A stretch of DNA of 64,000 bases. Source: Lysobacterales bacterium. Lineage in GTDB: Bacteria > Pseudomonadota > Gammaproteobacteria > Xanthomonadales > Xanthomonadaceae. Shown here piece after piece: positions 54,083 to 62,799 of this stretch. The translations under genes and the position numbers were made by a program. The notes beneath the pieces were generated by a model. It did not search any database and was not told where the DNA came from. It saw only the letters and a list, made by a program, of their open reading frames with translations. The stretch spans positions 186,001 to 250,000 of the forward strand of contig JAGRJY010000108.1 in the NCBI GenBank assembly GCA_020442465.1, written 5' to 3'. Each line of letters begins with the position of its first letter. The stretch's first letter is position 1.

Positions 54083-55358
54083 GGCTGCGCCGCACGTCGC
54101 CTCGTGGTACGCGGCGACGGCGGAGTGCCCTGAACCCCGAACTTCACTGCAGGGCGACATCGAGGCTGATGTCTGTGTACTCGGCGCCGGCCTGACCGGC
54201 CTCACCGCGGCACTGGAACTCGCCGAACGCGGGCGGCGCGTGGTGATGCTTGAAGCCGAGCGCGTCGGCTGGGGAGCTTCCGGGCGCAACGGCGGCCAGG
54301 CGATCTTCGGCTACAGCTGCGAGCAGGCCAAGCTGGTCCAACTGCTCGGTCGCGAGCCCGCGAGGCAGCTGTTCGCCTGGTCGATCGAGGGGTTGGAGCG
54401 CATTCACGACTACTGCCGGCGGTATGGCATCGACTGCGACTGGCAGGCCGGTCACGCCCACGTGCCGATCAAGCTTCGGCAGGAGCACGAACTGCGCCGT
54501 TGGCAGGAAGAGCTCGAGCGCGAATACGACTACCCGCTGCAGTGGTGGAGCAAGCCCGAGCTGGAGTCGCGCCTCGCCAGCACGCGTTACCGGGGCGCCC
54601 TCTTCGACCCACGTAGCGGTCATCTGCATCCACTCAAGTACGTGCTCGGCCTGGCGCGTGCAGCGCGTGAACTCGGCGTACGGATCTTCGAGGCCAGCCG
54701 GGTGCTGCGTGTCGAACGCGGCGAGCCGCTGCAATTCGCCACCGCCTCGGGCTCGGTGCGCGCGCCGTTCGGCGTACTGGCCGGCAACGTGCTCGTTCGC
54801 GGCATCGCGCCGGAGCTGGATCGGCGGCTGATGCCGGTCGGCTCCTACATCGGTGTCAGCGCACCGCTCGGCGCAGAACACGCGCAGTCGCTGATCCGCA
54901 ACGGCATGGCCGTCGCCGACGTCAACTGGGCGGTCGACTACTTCCGCCTGACCCCCGACCACCGGCTGCTGTTCGGCGGCCGCGCCTCCTACTCCACCCT
55001 GCCCCCGCCCAGCCTGCTGCACACGATGCGCGCGCGCATCCGCAAGGTATTTCCCCAGCTCGGCGCCATCGATCTGCCGTTCCTGTGGGGTGGCATGATC
55101 GACATCAGCCTGAACCGGGCGCCGCACTGGGGCCGGCTCGGCGACAACCTCTACTTTGCCCAGGGCTTTTCCGGGCATGGGCTCAATACGACGACCCTGG
55201 CGGGGCGGGTGATCGCCGAAGCCATCGTCGGCCAGAGCGAGCGACTGGATGTATTCCGGCGCATCCAGCATCACCCGTTTCCCGGCGGGCGTCTGCTGCG
55301 CACGCCGCTGCTGACCGCGGCGATGGCCTGGTACAAATTGCGCGACGCGCTCTGGTAG
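54075..55358 (+). CDS. puuB: Gamma-glutamylputrescine oxidase (PuuB-like FAD oxidoreductase)
   Basis: A 427-residue flavoenzyme of the DAO family. The FAD-binding dinucleotide fold is at DVCVLGAGLTGLTAALELAE, followed by LEAERVGWGASGRNGGQAI, a hallmark of PuuB/OrdL-type oxidases. C-terminal LPFLWGGMIDISLNRAPHWG and YFAQGFSGHGLNTTTLAGRV are also typical. It oxidises gamma-glutamylputrescine to the aldehyde, releasing ammonia and peroxide. The ATG lies within the synthetase gene (eight-base overlap), so the two are coupled. The longer frame upstream is inside that gene. Confidence 0.93.
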   Translation: MSEAAPHVASWYAATAECPEPRTSLQGDIEADVCVLGAGLTGLTAALELAERGRRVVMLEAERVGWGASGRNGGQAIFGYSCEQAKLVQLLGREPARQLFAWSIEGLERIHDYCRRYGIDCDWQAGHAHVPIKLRQEHELRRWQEELEREYDYPLQWWSKPELESRLASTRYRGALFDPRSGHLHPLKYVLGLARAARELGVRIFEASRVLRVERGEPLQFATASGSVRAPFGVLAGNVLVRGIAPELDRRLMPVGSYIGVSAPLGAEHAQSLIRNGMAVADVNWAVDYFRLTPDHRLLFGGRASYSTLPPPSLLHTMRARIRKVFPQLGAIDLPFLWGGMIDISLNRAPHWGRLGDNLYFAQGFSGHGLNTTTLAGRVIAEAIVGQSERLDVFRRIQHHPFPGGRLLRTPLLTAAMAWYKLRDALW

Positions 55359-55638
55359 CGAACGCGGGCGTTTACGGCGCGAGTTCGCGGCGCGAGTTCA
55401 CGGTGAAGACGGCGCAGGATTCCCGGCTGCCATCGACAGAGCGATCCCGGCCGTTCCCGTTCGGGCAGGTCCGCGCGCTTCGGCTACAGGCCGCGCCGTC
55501 CCGTCCCGTCCCGTGCCGCTCCAGCTCGGCGACGCGCGCGGGCCGATTCGATCGCGACACATCGGTGTGTCATCCGGACGGGAGTTCGCGCAGTTGCGGT
55601 AGGCTCTGTCCAGGCCCTCGAGGAAACCGGCGACGCGC

Positions 55639-57783
55639 ATGACCAGCGGTCACGACCTGCTGCAGAGTCTCGGCATCGCGATCTGCGTCGCGGCAGCGAC
55701 GAGTTATGCGTCGATCCGCCTGCGCCAGCCTCCGGTGCTGGGCTACCTGCTGGCAGGCCTGATCGTCGGGCCCTATCTGGGACTTCCTCTGGTCAGCGAC
55801 CAGAACACCATCACCGCCCTGTCCGAGCTGGGCGTCATCCTGCTGATGTTCTTCCTCGGTCTCGAATTCAGCCTGCGCCACCTGATCCAGGTCGGGCCGC
55901 GCGCGTTCGTGATCGCCTTTCTCGAAGTCGGCGTGATGATCTTTGCCGGCCTGTCGCTGGCGCGTGCGTTCGGCTTCTCGGGCATCCAGTCGCTGTTCTT
56001 CGGCGGCGTGGTGGCGATCGCGTCGACGACGATCATTGCCAAGGTGTTCGAGGAGCAGCGCGTCGAGCGGCCGCTGCGCGAGCTGGTGCTCGGCATCCTC
56101 ATCGTCGAGGACCTGCTTGCCGTACTGCTGTTGGCGGTGTTCAGCGCAATCGCCAAGTCCGGCCAAACCGAAATGGAGGATCTCGGCGCGACCGCGCTGC
56201 GTCTCGCCGGCTTTCTGATGGTGCTGCTGCTCGCCGGCATGTACGTGGTGCCGCGCCTGATCCAGCGCGTCGCCCGACTCAACCGCCCGGAAACGACGCT
56301 GCTGGTGAGCATGGGTGTGTGCTTCGCCATCGTGCTGGCGACCGCGAAGTTCGGCTACTCGGTGGCGCTTGGCGCATTTCTGGCTGGATCGCTGGTCGCC
56401 GAATCGGGCGAGGAAAAGCGGGTGGAACACCTGGTTCGGCCGATGAAGGACCTGTTCGCCGCGGTGTTCTTCGTCGCGGTCGGCATGTCGATCGACCCGG
56501 GAGTGCTGCGCGACCACTGGTTGATCGTGCTGCTGATGACCGCCACCGTGCTGTTGCTCAAGCCCATCGCGGTGGCTTTTGGCGGGTTCGTCGCCGGCTT
56601 CAGCATTCGTCGCTCCGTGCGTGCCGGCATGGTGATGAGCCAGATCGGCGAATTCAGCTTCATCATCGCGGCGCTGGGACTGACGTTGGGCGCGGTCGAT
56701 CCCTCGCTGTACCCGATCGCCGTCGCGGTGAGCGCGCTGACCACGCTGACGACGCCGTGGATGGCACGGACCTCCGATCGGGTGGCGCTGCGCTTCGAGG
56801 CCTCGCTGCCGCGTCCGCTGCAGACCTTCGCCACGCTCTATGCCAGTTGGATCGAGGATCTCACCCGGGCACGTGATCGGGGGGCGCTCGGACACGGCGC
56901 GCAGATCCGCCGCATCACCGCGCTGCTGCTAGTCGACGCCGCCCTGGTCTGCCTCGTCGTGGTCGGCGCGTCGGTGTATGGGCGCAGCCTGCTCGCGATC
57001 GTGGACGCCTGGCAGCCGCTCTATGAAATCGGGCCGAGCCTGTTGTGGATCGCGGTCGCGCTGATCGTCGCGCCGCTGGTGCTGACGTCGGTGCGCCTGG
57101 CGCGCGCGCTCGGCAGACGGCTCGCCCGGCTGGCGCTTCCGCAGGCCGCCGAGGGCGTCGACTTCGCCGCGGCGCCGCGGCGCGCCATGACGATGACGCT
57201 TGAGATCGCGATCGTCGCCGGCGTGGGCATTCTGTGCCTGCTGGTCACCGCGCCCTTCCTTCCCCCGTTCGGCGGCGCCGCGGTGCTGGCGCTGATCGTG
57301 CTCGCCCTCGCGCTCGCGCTGTGGCGCAGCGCCACCAACTTGCAGGGCCACGTGCAAGCCGGCTCGCTGGCCATCCTCGACGCCCTGGGCAAACGTGCAC
57401 CGGGTGCCGGTGCCGGGCACGAAGCCCTGGCCATGGAGCAGATCCGCGAGCTATTGCCGGGCCTGGGCGACCTGCAGCCTTTCGAACTGCCAGCCGAGTC
57501 GCGCTGGCATGGCCGCAGCTTGAGCGAGGTGTCGCTGCGTTCGCGCACCGGCGCCAGCATTCTGGCGATCCGGCGCGCGCAGCAGTTGATCAACGAGCCT
57601 AATGGTCAAACCGTGCTGGAAGCCGGCGACGTGGTCGTGCTGGCCGGCTCGCACGCTGCCGTGGACGAGGCACAGGGCTGGCTGAGGATGCGCGACGAGA
57701 TCGACGAGGACGCGCCAGACGACCTCGAACGCGATGAGGAAGTGCAGCTCGGAGAGGCGACCGACAGAACGTCTGGCTCCTGA
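55639..57783 (+). CDS. Cation:proton antiporter (CPA2) with TrkA-C domain
   Basis: A 714-residue membrane protein. Residues 1-390 are a CPA2/Kef-type antiporter of 12-13 helices (VLGYLLAGLIVGPYLGLPLV, ALSELGVILLMFFLGLEFSL, SQIGEFSFIIAALGLTLGAV). A second hydrophobic block of about four helices (about 430-570) follows, then a TrkA-C-like domain (residues about 610-690: PAESRWHGRSLSEVSLRSRT, QTVLEAGDVVVLAGSHAAVD). The NAD-binding TrkA-N domain of classic Kef proteins is absent. It probably exchanges K+ or Na+ for protons. It is not part of polyamine metabolism as far as sequence shows, though it could help handle pH or cation shifts. Confidence 0.88.
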   Translation: MTSGHDLLQSLGIAICVAAATSYASIRLRQPPVLGYLLAGLIVGPYLGLPLVSDQNTITALSELGVILLMFFLGLEFSLRHLIQVGPRAFVIAFLEVGVMIFAGLSLARAFGFSGIQSLFFGGVVAIASTTIIAKVFEEQRVERPLRELVLGILIVEDLLAVLLLAVFSAIAKSGQTEMEDLGATALRLAGFLMVLLLAGMYVVPRLIQRVARLNRPETTLLVSMGVCFAIVLATAKFGYSVALGAFLAGSLVAESGEEKRVEHLVRPMKDLFAAVFFVAVGMSIDPGVLRDHWLIVLLMTATVLLLKPIAVAFGGFVAGFSIRRSVRAGMVMSQIGEFSFIIAALGLTLGAVDPSLYPIAVAVSALTTLTTPWMARTSDRVALRFEASLPRPLQTFATLYASWIEDLTRARDRGALGHGAQIRRITALLLVDAALVCLVVVGASVYGRSLLAIVDAWQPLYEIGPSLLWIAVALIVAPLVLTSVRLARALGRRLARLALPQAAEGVDFAAAPRRAMTMTLEIAIVAGVGILCLLVTAPFLPPFGGAAVLALIVLALALALWRSATNLQGHVQAGSLAILDALGKRAPGAGAGHEALAMEQIRELLPGLGDLQPFELPAESRWHGRSLSEVSLRSRTGASILAIRRAQQLINEPNGQTVLEAGDVVVLAGSHAAVDEAQGWLRMRDEIDEDAPDDLERDEEVQLGEATDRTSGS

Positions 57784-57804
57784 TCGTCGGGCCTTGCGCA
57801 CCGA

Positions 57805-59307
57805 TCAGTCGGCGAGATTGATCCAGGTCGCCTTCAGTTCGGTGTACTTGTCGAACGCGTGCAGCGACTTGTCGCGGCCATTGCCGGACTGCTTGTAGCC
57901 ACCGAACGGCGCCGTCATGTCGCCGCCATCCCAGTAGTTCACCCACACGCTGCCGGCCCGCAGCCGACGCGCCATGCGGTGCGCGCGGTTGAGATCGCTG
58001 GTCCAGACGCCGGCGGCCAGACCGTACGGGGTGTCGTTGGCGATGCGCAGCGCCTCGTCTTCACTGTCGAAGGGGATCACCGACAGCACCGGCCCGAAGA
58101 TCTCTTCGCGCGAAATCGTCGCCTCGTGCGCCACGTCGTCGAAGATCGTCGGCTCGACGTAGCAGCCTCCCGCCACCGGATGCACACGGTTGCCACCCAG
58201 CACCAGACGCGCGCCTTCTTCCTGACCGCGCTCGATGTAGGAAAGCACGCGCCCGGTCTGGTCCTCGTCGACCATCGCACCCATCGGCGCCCCGGGCTCG
58301 AACGGATGCCGCGGCTGCATGCGCTGTCCGAACTCGACGACCTGCTCGATAAACGCGTCCTTGATGCTGCGGTCCACCAGCAGGCGCGACGCCGCCGTGC
58401 AGACCTCGCCCTGATTGTAGAAGATGCCCGACGCCGCGGCCTTGGCGGCATGGCGCAGGTTGTCGGCATCGGCAAACACGATGTTGGGACTCTTGCCGCC
58501 GCATTCCATGTAGGCGCGCTTCATGTTCGAGCGTCCGGCGCACTGCAGCAGATGTTTGCCGACCGCGGTCGAGCCGGTGAACACCAGTCCGTCCACATCC
58601 ATGTGCAGCGCCAGCGGCTCGCCGGCGGTCTTGCCGAAGCCGGGCAGTACGTTGAAGACGCCGTGCGGCAGGCCCGCTTCGATCGCCAGTTCGGCGAGCC
58701 GCAGCACCGACAACGGAGACTTTTCGCTGGGCTTGAGGATGACGCTGTTGCCCATGGCGAGCGCGGGCGCAAGCTTCCAGCTGGCCATCAGCAGCGGGAA
58801 GTTCCACGGCACGATCGCCGCCACCACGCCCAGCGGCTCGCGAGTGATCAGGCCCAGTTCGCCCGGCCCGGTCGGCGCCACCTCGTCGTACACCTTGTCG
58901 ATCGCCTCCGCCGTCCAGGTGAGGCAGCGGATGCTTGCCGAGACATCCACGTGCAGCGCGTCGCTGACCGGCTTGCCCATGTCGAGCGACTCCAGCAGGG
59001 CCAGCTCCTCGGCGTTGTCCTGCACCAACTGGGCGAGGCGCAGCAGGATGCGCTTGCGCTTGGACGGAGACAGATTCGACCAATGCCCGGCGTCGAACGC
59101 GGTGCGCGCGCTGAGCACCGCGCGGTCGACGTCTTCGGCCGCGCAATCGGCCACCTGGCCCAGTACCCGGCCGTCGATCGGACTGATGCAGTCGAACGTC
59201 TTGCCCGACGCGGCATCGACGAATCGACCATCGACGAACGCTTGCAGTCGCGGGCGCAGGAGATCTGCCCGCTCCTGCCAGGCCTCGAAGGTATCGGTGC
59301 TGCGCAT
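57805..59307 (-). CDS. puuC: Aldehyde dehydrogenase, PuuC-like
   Basis: A 500-residue NAD(P)-dependent dehydrogenase, by resemblance and context oxidising gamma-glutamyl-gamma-aminobutyraldehyde to gamma-glutamyl-GABA. Motifs: AAIVPWNFPLLMASWKLAPA, FTGSTAVGKHLLQCAGRSNM, MECGGKSPNIVFADADNL with the general base, and the catalytic cysteine in NQGEVCTAASRLLV. It lies 135 bases downstream of puuR on the same strand, probably in the same operon. The PuuD-type hydrolase that would follow was not found in this window. Confidence 0.92.
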   Translation of the reverse strand: MRSTDTFEAWQERADLLRPRLQAFVDGRFVDAASGKTFDCISPIDGRVLGQVADCAAEDVDRAVLSARTAFDAGHWSNLSPSKRKRILLRLAQLVQDNAEELALLESLDMGKPVSDALHVDVSASIRCLTWTAEAIDKVYDEVAPTGPGELGLITREPLGVVAAIVPWNFPLLMASWKLAPALAMGNSVILKPSEKSPLSVLRLAELAIEAGLPHGVFNVLPGFGKTAGEPLALHMDVDGLVFTGSTAVGKHLLQCAGRSNMKRAYMECGGKSPNIVFADADNLRHAAKAAASGIFYNQGEVCTAASRLLVDRSIKDAFIEQVVEFGQRMQPRHPFEPGAPMGAMVDEDQTGRVLSYIERGQEEGARLVLGGNRVHPVAGGCYVEPTIFDDVAHEATISREEIFGPVLSVIPFDSEDEALRIANDTPYGLAAGVWTSDLNRAHRMARRLRAGSVWVNYWDGGDMTAPFGGYKQSGNGRDKSLHAFDKYTELKATWINLAD

Positions 59308-59442
59308 CGGCGTTCTCTCCTCAGTCGACGGTGTTCATGATGCCATCCGATGTGCGGCCGGGGCGCCACATCCGTGCCTCACCCGCCGGCAACCGGGCCC
59401 GACACGACGCGCCGCTGACGCATTCGGCAGCCTCGGCACGGC

Positions 59443-59991
59443 TCAGAACGTCGGCGGCGTGTTCGCACTCACCAAGACGGCCTCGCCGTCGCCCACGTTG
59501 CGGAACCGGTGTGGCGTGGTGCTCTCGAAATAGTAGGCATCGCCGGGGCCGAGTACGCGCACGGCATCGCCCACGGTAACCTCGACGCGCCCAGAGACCA
59601 CCACGCCGGCCTCTTCGCCCTCGTGACGCAGCATCGATTTGCCGGTGTCGCTTCCCGGCGCCATCACCTCGCGCAGCAGGCACATGCGTCGCTGCGGACG
59701 ACGCTTGCCGACGAGGAAATACTGCAGGCCCGCGTTTCCGACGTCGGGCTGCTCCAGGGCGGCGTAGAACGGGCTGTCCTGCTCGGATTCACCCAGATCC
59801 AAGGTGAAGAAGTCGGCCAGCGAAATCGGAATGCCGTCGAGCACCTTCTTCAGCGAACTGACCGAGGGACTGACCTTGTTCTGCTCGATCAGCGAGATCG
59901 TGCTGTTGGTCACCCCGACCCGCTTGGCCAGCTCACGTTGGCTCAGTTGCTTGGACTTGCGTACAGCGGCGAGGCGCGCACCGATATCCAT
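59443..59991 (-). CDS. puuR: PuuR-like transcriptional regulator, HTH plus cupin
   Basis: A 182-residue regulator. The N-terminal HTH (ARLAAVRKSKQLSQRELAKR, VGVTNSTISLIEQNKVSPSV) spans residues 1-65, and a cupin domain (HEGEEAGVVVSGRVEVTVGD, GPGDAYYFESTTPHRFRN) spans residues about 115-178. The architecture and neighbours match PuuR, which represses the putrescine genes and is released by putrescine. A palindrome overlapping the -35 of its own promoter suggests autoregulation. Confidence 0.92.
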   Translation of the reverse strand: MDIGARLAAVRKSKQLSQRELAKRVGVTNSTISLIEQNKVSPSVSSLKKVLDGIPISLADFFTLDLGESEQDSPFYAALEQPDVGNAGLQYFLVGKRRPQRRMCLLREVMAPGSDTGKSMLRHEGEEAGVVVSGRVEVTVGDAVRVLGPGDAYYFESTTPHRFRNVGDGEAVLVSANTPPTF

Positions 59992-60022
59992 GCTGGCGGT
60001 CTCTGCGGCGGGTCGATGCAGC

Positions 60023-60051
60023 TATGTAGCAGCCACGGCAAATGGGGTCAA
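60023..60051 (-). promoter_or_regulatory. Promoter of the puuR-type gene
   Basis: On the minus strand TTGACC (-35) and TACATA preceded by TGC (-10, extended) are separated by 17 bases. The transcript would start about 25 bases before the ATG. The palindromic operator overlaps the -35. Confidence 0.6.
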
Positions 60052-60061
60052 TAAAATTGAC
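60047..60061. promoter_or_regulatory. Perfect palindrome, candidate PuuR operator
   Basis: GTCAAT-AAA-ATTGAC is a perfect six-base inverted repeat with a three-base centre. It lies between the divergent puuR-type and aminotransferase genes, overlapping the puuR -35. A related sequence lies at the second synthetase promoter. Confidence 0.65.
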
Positions 60062-60078
60062 AGCACGACGGCGGAACA

Positions 60079-60095
60079 CTCAGGCCAAGCCTGAG
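60079..60095. other. Short hairpin in the divergent regulatory region
   Basis: CTCAGGC-CAA-GCCTGAG is a perfect seven-base stem followed by AAATTTT on the plus strand. It lies about 165 bases before the aminotransferase ATG, so it could be an operator half or an attenuator-like hairpin; no leader peptide was seen. Confidence 0.4.
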
Positions 60096-60258
60096 AAATT
60101 TTCCGCATAAACATCTATGTATCAGATGGTTATGAATGTTTATTAAAGTTAGTTATCCGATCACTTCGGACACTCGGCCCGCTCGAGACCCATATCGTTT
60201 GTAAAGTTTTTTCAACGCTGATAGCGTGTGCCTGCCCCTTCCCGCGCCGGAACGCATC

Positions 60259-61584
60259 ATGCCCGCTGCCGATTCGACTGCCAGCCAGGCCGCCTTCTGG
60301 ATGCCGTTCACGGCCAACCGGCAATTTCGCCAACGCCCGCGCATGCTGGTCTCCGCCGAGGGCATGTTCTACCGCACCGACGACGGCCGCTCGGTGCTCG
60401 ACGCGACCGCCGGCCTGTGGTGCTGCAACGCCGGTCATGCGCGACGTCGGATCGTCGATGCCATTGCGTCCCAGGCCGCCACGCTCGACTTCGCCCCGAC
60501 CTTCCAGATGGGGCACCCGCTTGCTTTCGAATTCGCCGAACGCCTGGCCGCACTGGCCCCGGATCCTCTCAAGCATGTCTTCTTCACCAACTCGGGATCC
60601 GAGTCGGTGGATACCGCGCTCAAGATCGCCCTGGCCTGTCAGCGTGCGCGCGGCGAGGGACAGCGCACCCGCTTGATCGGCCGCGAGAAGGGCTACCACG
60701 GCGTCGGCTTCGGCGGCATCTCGGTCGGCGGCCTGGCGAACAACCGCAAGGCCTTCGGGCCATTGCTGCCTGGCGTCGACCACCTGCGGCACACGCTCGA
60801 CCTCCCACGCAACGCGTTCTCGCGCGGCCTGCCGGAACACGGCGCCGAACTCGCCGACGATCTCGAGCGGTTGATCCAGCTGCACGACGCCTCGACCATC
60901 GCCGCCGTCATCATCGAACCGATCGCGGGATCGGCGGGTGTCATCCTGCCGCCGAAGGGCTACCTGCAGCGCGTGCGCGAACTCTGCGACCGCCACGGCA
61001 TCCTGCTGATCTTCGACGAAGTGATCACCGGTTTCGGGCGCGTCGGCGACGCGTTTGCGGCCAGTCGATTCGGCATTACGCCCGACCTGATGACCACCGC
61101 GAAGGGGTTGACCAATGGCTGCGTGCCCATGGGTGCAGTGTTTGCGTCCGAAGCCATCCACGACAGCTTCATGGGTGGACCGGAAAGCCTGATCGAGCTG
61201 TTCCACGGCTATACCTACTCCGGTCACCCCTTGGCCGCGGCAGCCGGCCTCGCGACCCTGGACGTGTATCAGGAAGAACAACTGTTCGAGCGCGCCAAGA
61301 CGCTTGGCCAGACATGGGAAGACGCCGCCCACGCCCTTCGCGGCCTGCCGCACGTGGTCGACATCCGCAACTACGGCCTCATCGCGGCGATCGAGCTGGC
61401 GTCGCGTGCCGGCGCACCCGGGACGCGCGCATACGAGGTGTTCACCCGCTGCTTCCACGACCACGACCTGCTGATCCGGGTCACCGGTGACGTGATTGCG
61501 CTGTCGCCGCCGCTGATCCTCGAGCCCGGCCACATCGACCGGATTTTCTCGACGCTGGCCGATACCATACGCGGCGTGGCCTAG
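60259..61584 (+). CDS. Omega-amino acid:pyruvate aminotransferase
   Basis: A 441-residue class III PLP transaminase. It begins MPAADSTASQAAFWMPFTAN and shows LDATAGLWCCNAGH, FFTNSGSESVDTALKIALAC, LIFDEVITGFGRVGDAFAAS and the PLP lysine in MTTAKGLTNGCVPMGAV. WMPFTANRQF and LWCCNAGH are typical of beta-alanine/omega-amino acid:pyruvate transaminases, which turn beta-alanine or GABA into semialdehydes and pyruvate into alanine. The ATG is chosen over a GTG 33 bases upstream. The next gene is alanine dehydrogenase, which would recycle the alanine. Confidence 0.92.
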   Translation: MPAADSTASQAAFWMPFTANRQFRQRPRMLVSAEGMFYRTDDGRSVLDATAGLWCCNAGHARRRIVDAIASQAATLDFAPTFQMGHPLAFEFAERLAALAPDPLKHVFFTNSGSESVDTALKIALACQRARGEGQRTRLIGREKGYHGVGFGGISVGGLANNRKAFGPLLPGVDHLRHTLDLPRNAFSRGLPEHGAELADDLERLIQLHDASTIAAVIIEPIAGSAGVILPPKGYLQRVRELCDRHGILLIFDEVITGFGRVGDAFAASRFGITPDLMTTAKGLTNGCVPMGAVFASEAIHDSFMGGPESLIELFHGYTYSGHPLAAAAGLATLDVYQEEQLFERAKTLGQTWEDAAHALRGLPHVVDIRNYGLIAAIELASRAGAPGTRAYEVFTRCFHDHDLLIRVTGDVIALSPPLILEPGHIDRIFSTLADTIRGVA

Positions 61585-61664
61585 GGCCGGGGCCGGATGC
61601 CCTACCCCTCGGCCCGAGGCAGCAACTCCAGAACACAACACGGCACCGCCCCGGGAGGGCAACC

Positions 61665-62780
61665 ATGCTTATCGGCGTACCCAAGGAAATCAAGAATCAC
61701 GAATACCGCATCGGCCTGACTCCGGCCGGCGCGCGCGAACTGATCCAGCACGGACACGATGTCATCGTGCAGCGCGATGGCGGCAAGTCCATCGGACTCA
61801 CCGATGAGCTCTACGAGAAGGCCGGCGCGACCATCATCGACACCGCCGAGGAGATCTTTGCCCGCGCCGACATGATCATCAAGGTCAAGGAGCCGCAGGC
61901 AGTCGAATGCGCGATGCTGCGCCCGGACCAGGTTCTGTACACCTACCTTCACCTTGCGCCCGATCCCGATCAGACGGCCGCGCTGGTGAAGTCGGGGTGC
62001 ACTGCGATCGCCTACGAGACCGTCACCGACCGCAAGGGCGGATTGCCGCTGCTGGCGCCGATGAGCGAAGTGGCCGGACGCATGTCGATCCAGGCCGGCG
62101 CGCACGCGCTGGAGAAGGCCCAGGGCGGTTCCGGCGTGCTGCTCGGCGGCGTGCCCGGCGTGAAGCCGGCCAACGTCCTGGTGATCGGCGGCGGCGTGGT
62201 CGGCATCAATGCCGCACGCATGGCCATGGGCCTGAATGCCCGAGTCACCATCCTCGATCGCTCGCTCGATCGACTGAAGTACCTCGACGAGCTGTACGGC
62301 GACCGGATGACCACGCTCTATTCCACCGCCGATGCGATCGAAGAATGCCTGCGCTACGCCGACCTGGTCGTGGGCGCGGTGCTGATTCCCGGTGCTGCGG
62401 CGCCGAAGCTGGTCACACGCGCGCAGCTGGCGCTGATGAAGCCGGGCTCGGTACTGGTCGACGTGGCCATCGACCAGGGCGGCTGCTTCGAAACCTCGAA
62501 GGCCACCACCCACCAGAACCCGACCTATGACGTCGACGGCATCGTCCACTACTGCGTGGCGAACATGCCCGGCGGCGTGGCGCGCACGTCGACCTTCGCG
62601 CTGACCAATGCCACCCTGCCGTTCGCCGTGCAGCTCGCGAACAAGGGCGCCAAGCGGGCGATGCTCGACGACGTGCACCTGCTCAATGGCCTGAACGTGC
62701 ACGCCGGACAGATCACCTACGAAGCCGTCGCCCGCGACCTCGGCTACAGCTACGTGCCCGCCGCCAAGGCGCTGGGCTGA
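61665..62780 (+). CDS. ald: Alanine dehydrogenase
   Basis: A 371-residue NAD-dependent enzyme converting alanine to pyruvate and ammonia. It begins [20 protein letters not shown]; the substrate lysine lies in MIIKVKEPQ and the catalytic histidine in YTYLHLAPD. The NAD fold is [20 protein letters not shown]. It starts 80 bases after the aminotransferase gene, with GGGAGG upstream, and probably shares its transcript. Confidence 0.97.
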   Translation: MLIGVPKEIKNHEYRIGLTPAGARELIQHGHDVIVQRDGGKSIGLTDELYEKAGATIIDTAEEIFARADMIIKVKEPQAVECAMLRPDQVLYTYLHLAPDPDQTAALVKSGCTAIAYETVTDRKGGLPLLAPMSEVAGRMSIQAGAHALEKAQGGSGVLLGGVPGVKPANVLVIGGGVVGINAARMAMGLNARVTILDRSLDRLKYLDELYGDRMTTLYSTADAIEECLRYADLVVGAVLIPGAAAPKLVTRAQLALMKPGSVLVDVAIDQGGCFETSKATTHQNPTYDVDGIVHYCVANMPGGVARTSTFALTNATLPFAVQLANKGAKRAMLDDVHLLNGLNVHAGQITYEAVARDLGYSYVPAAKALG

Positions 62781-62799
62781 GCCCGGGAGCACCGCGCCC

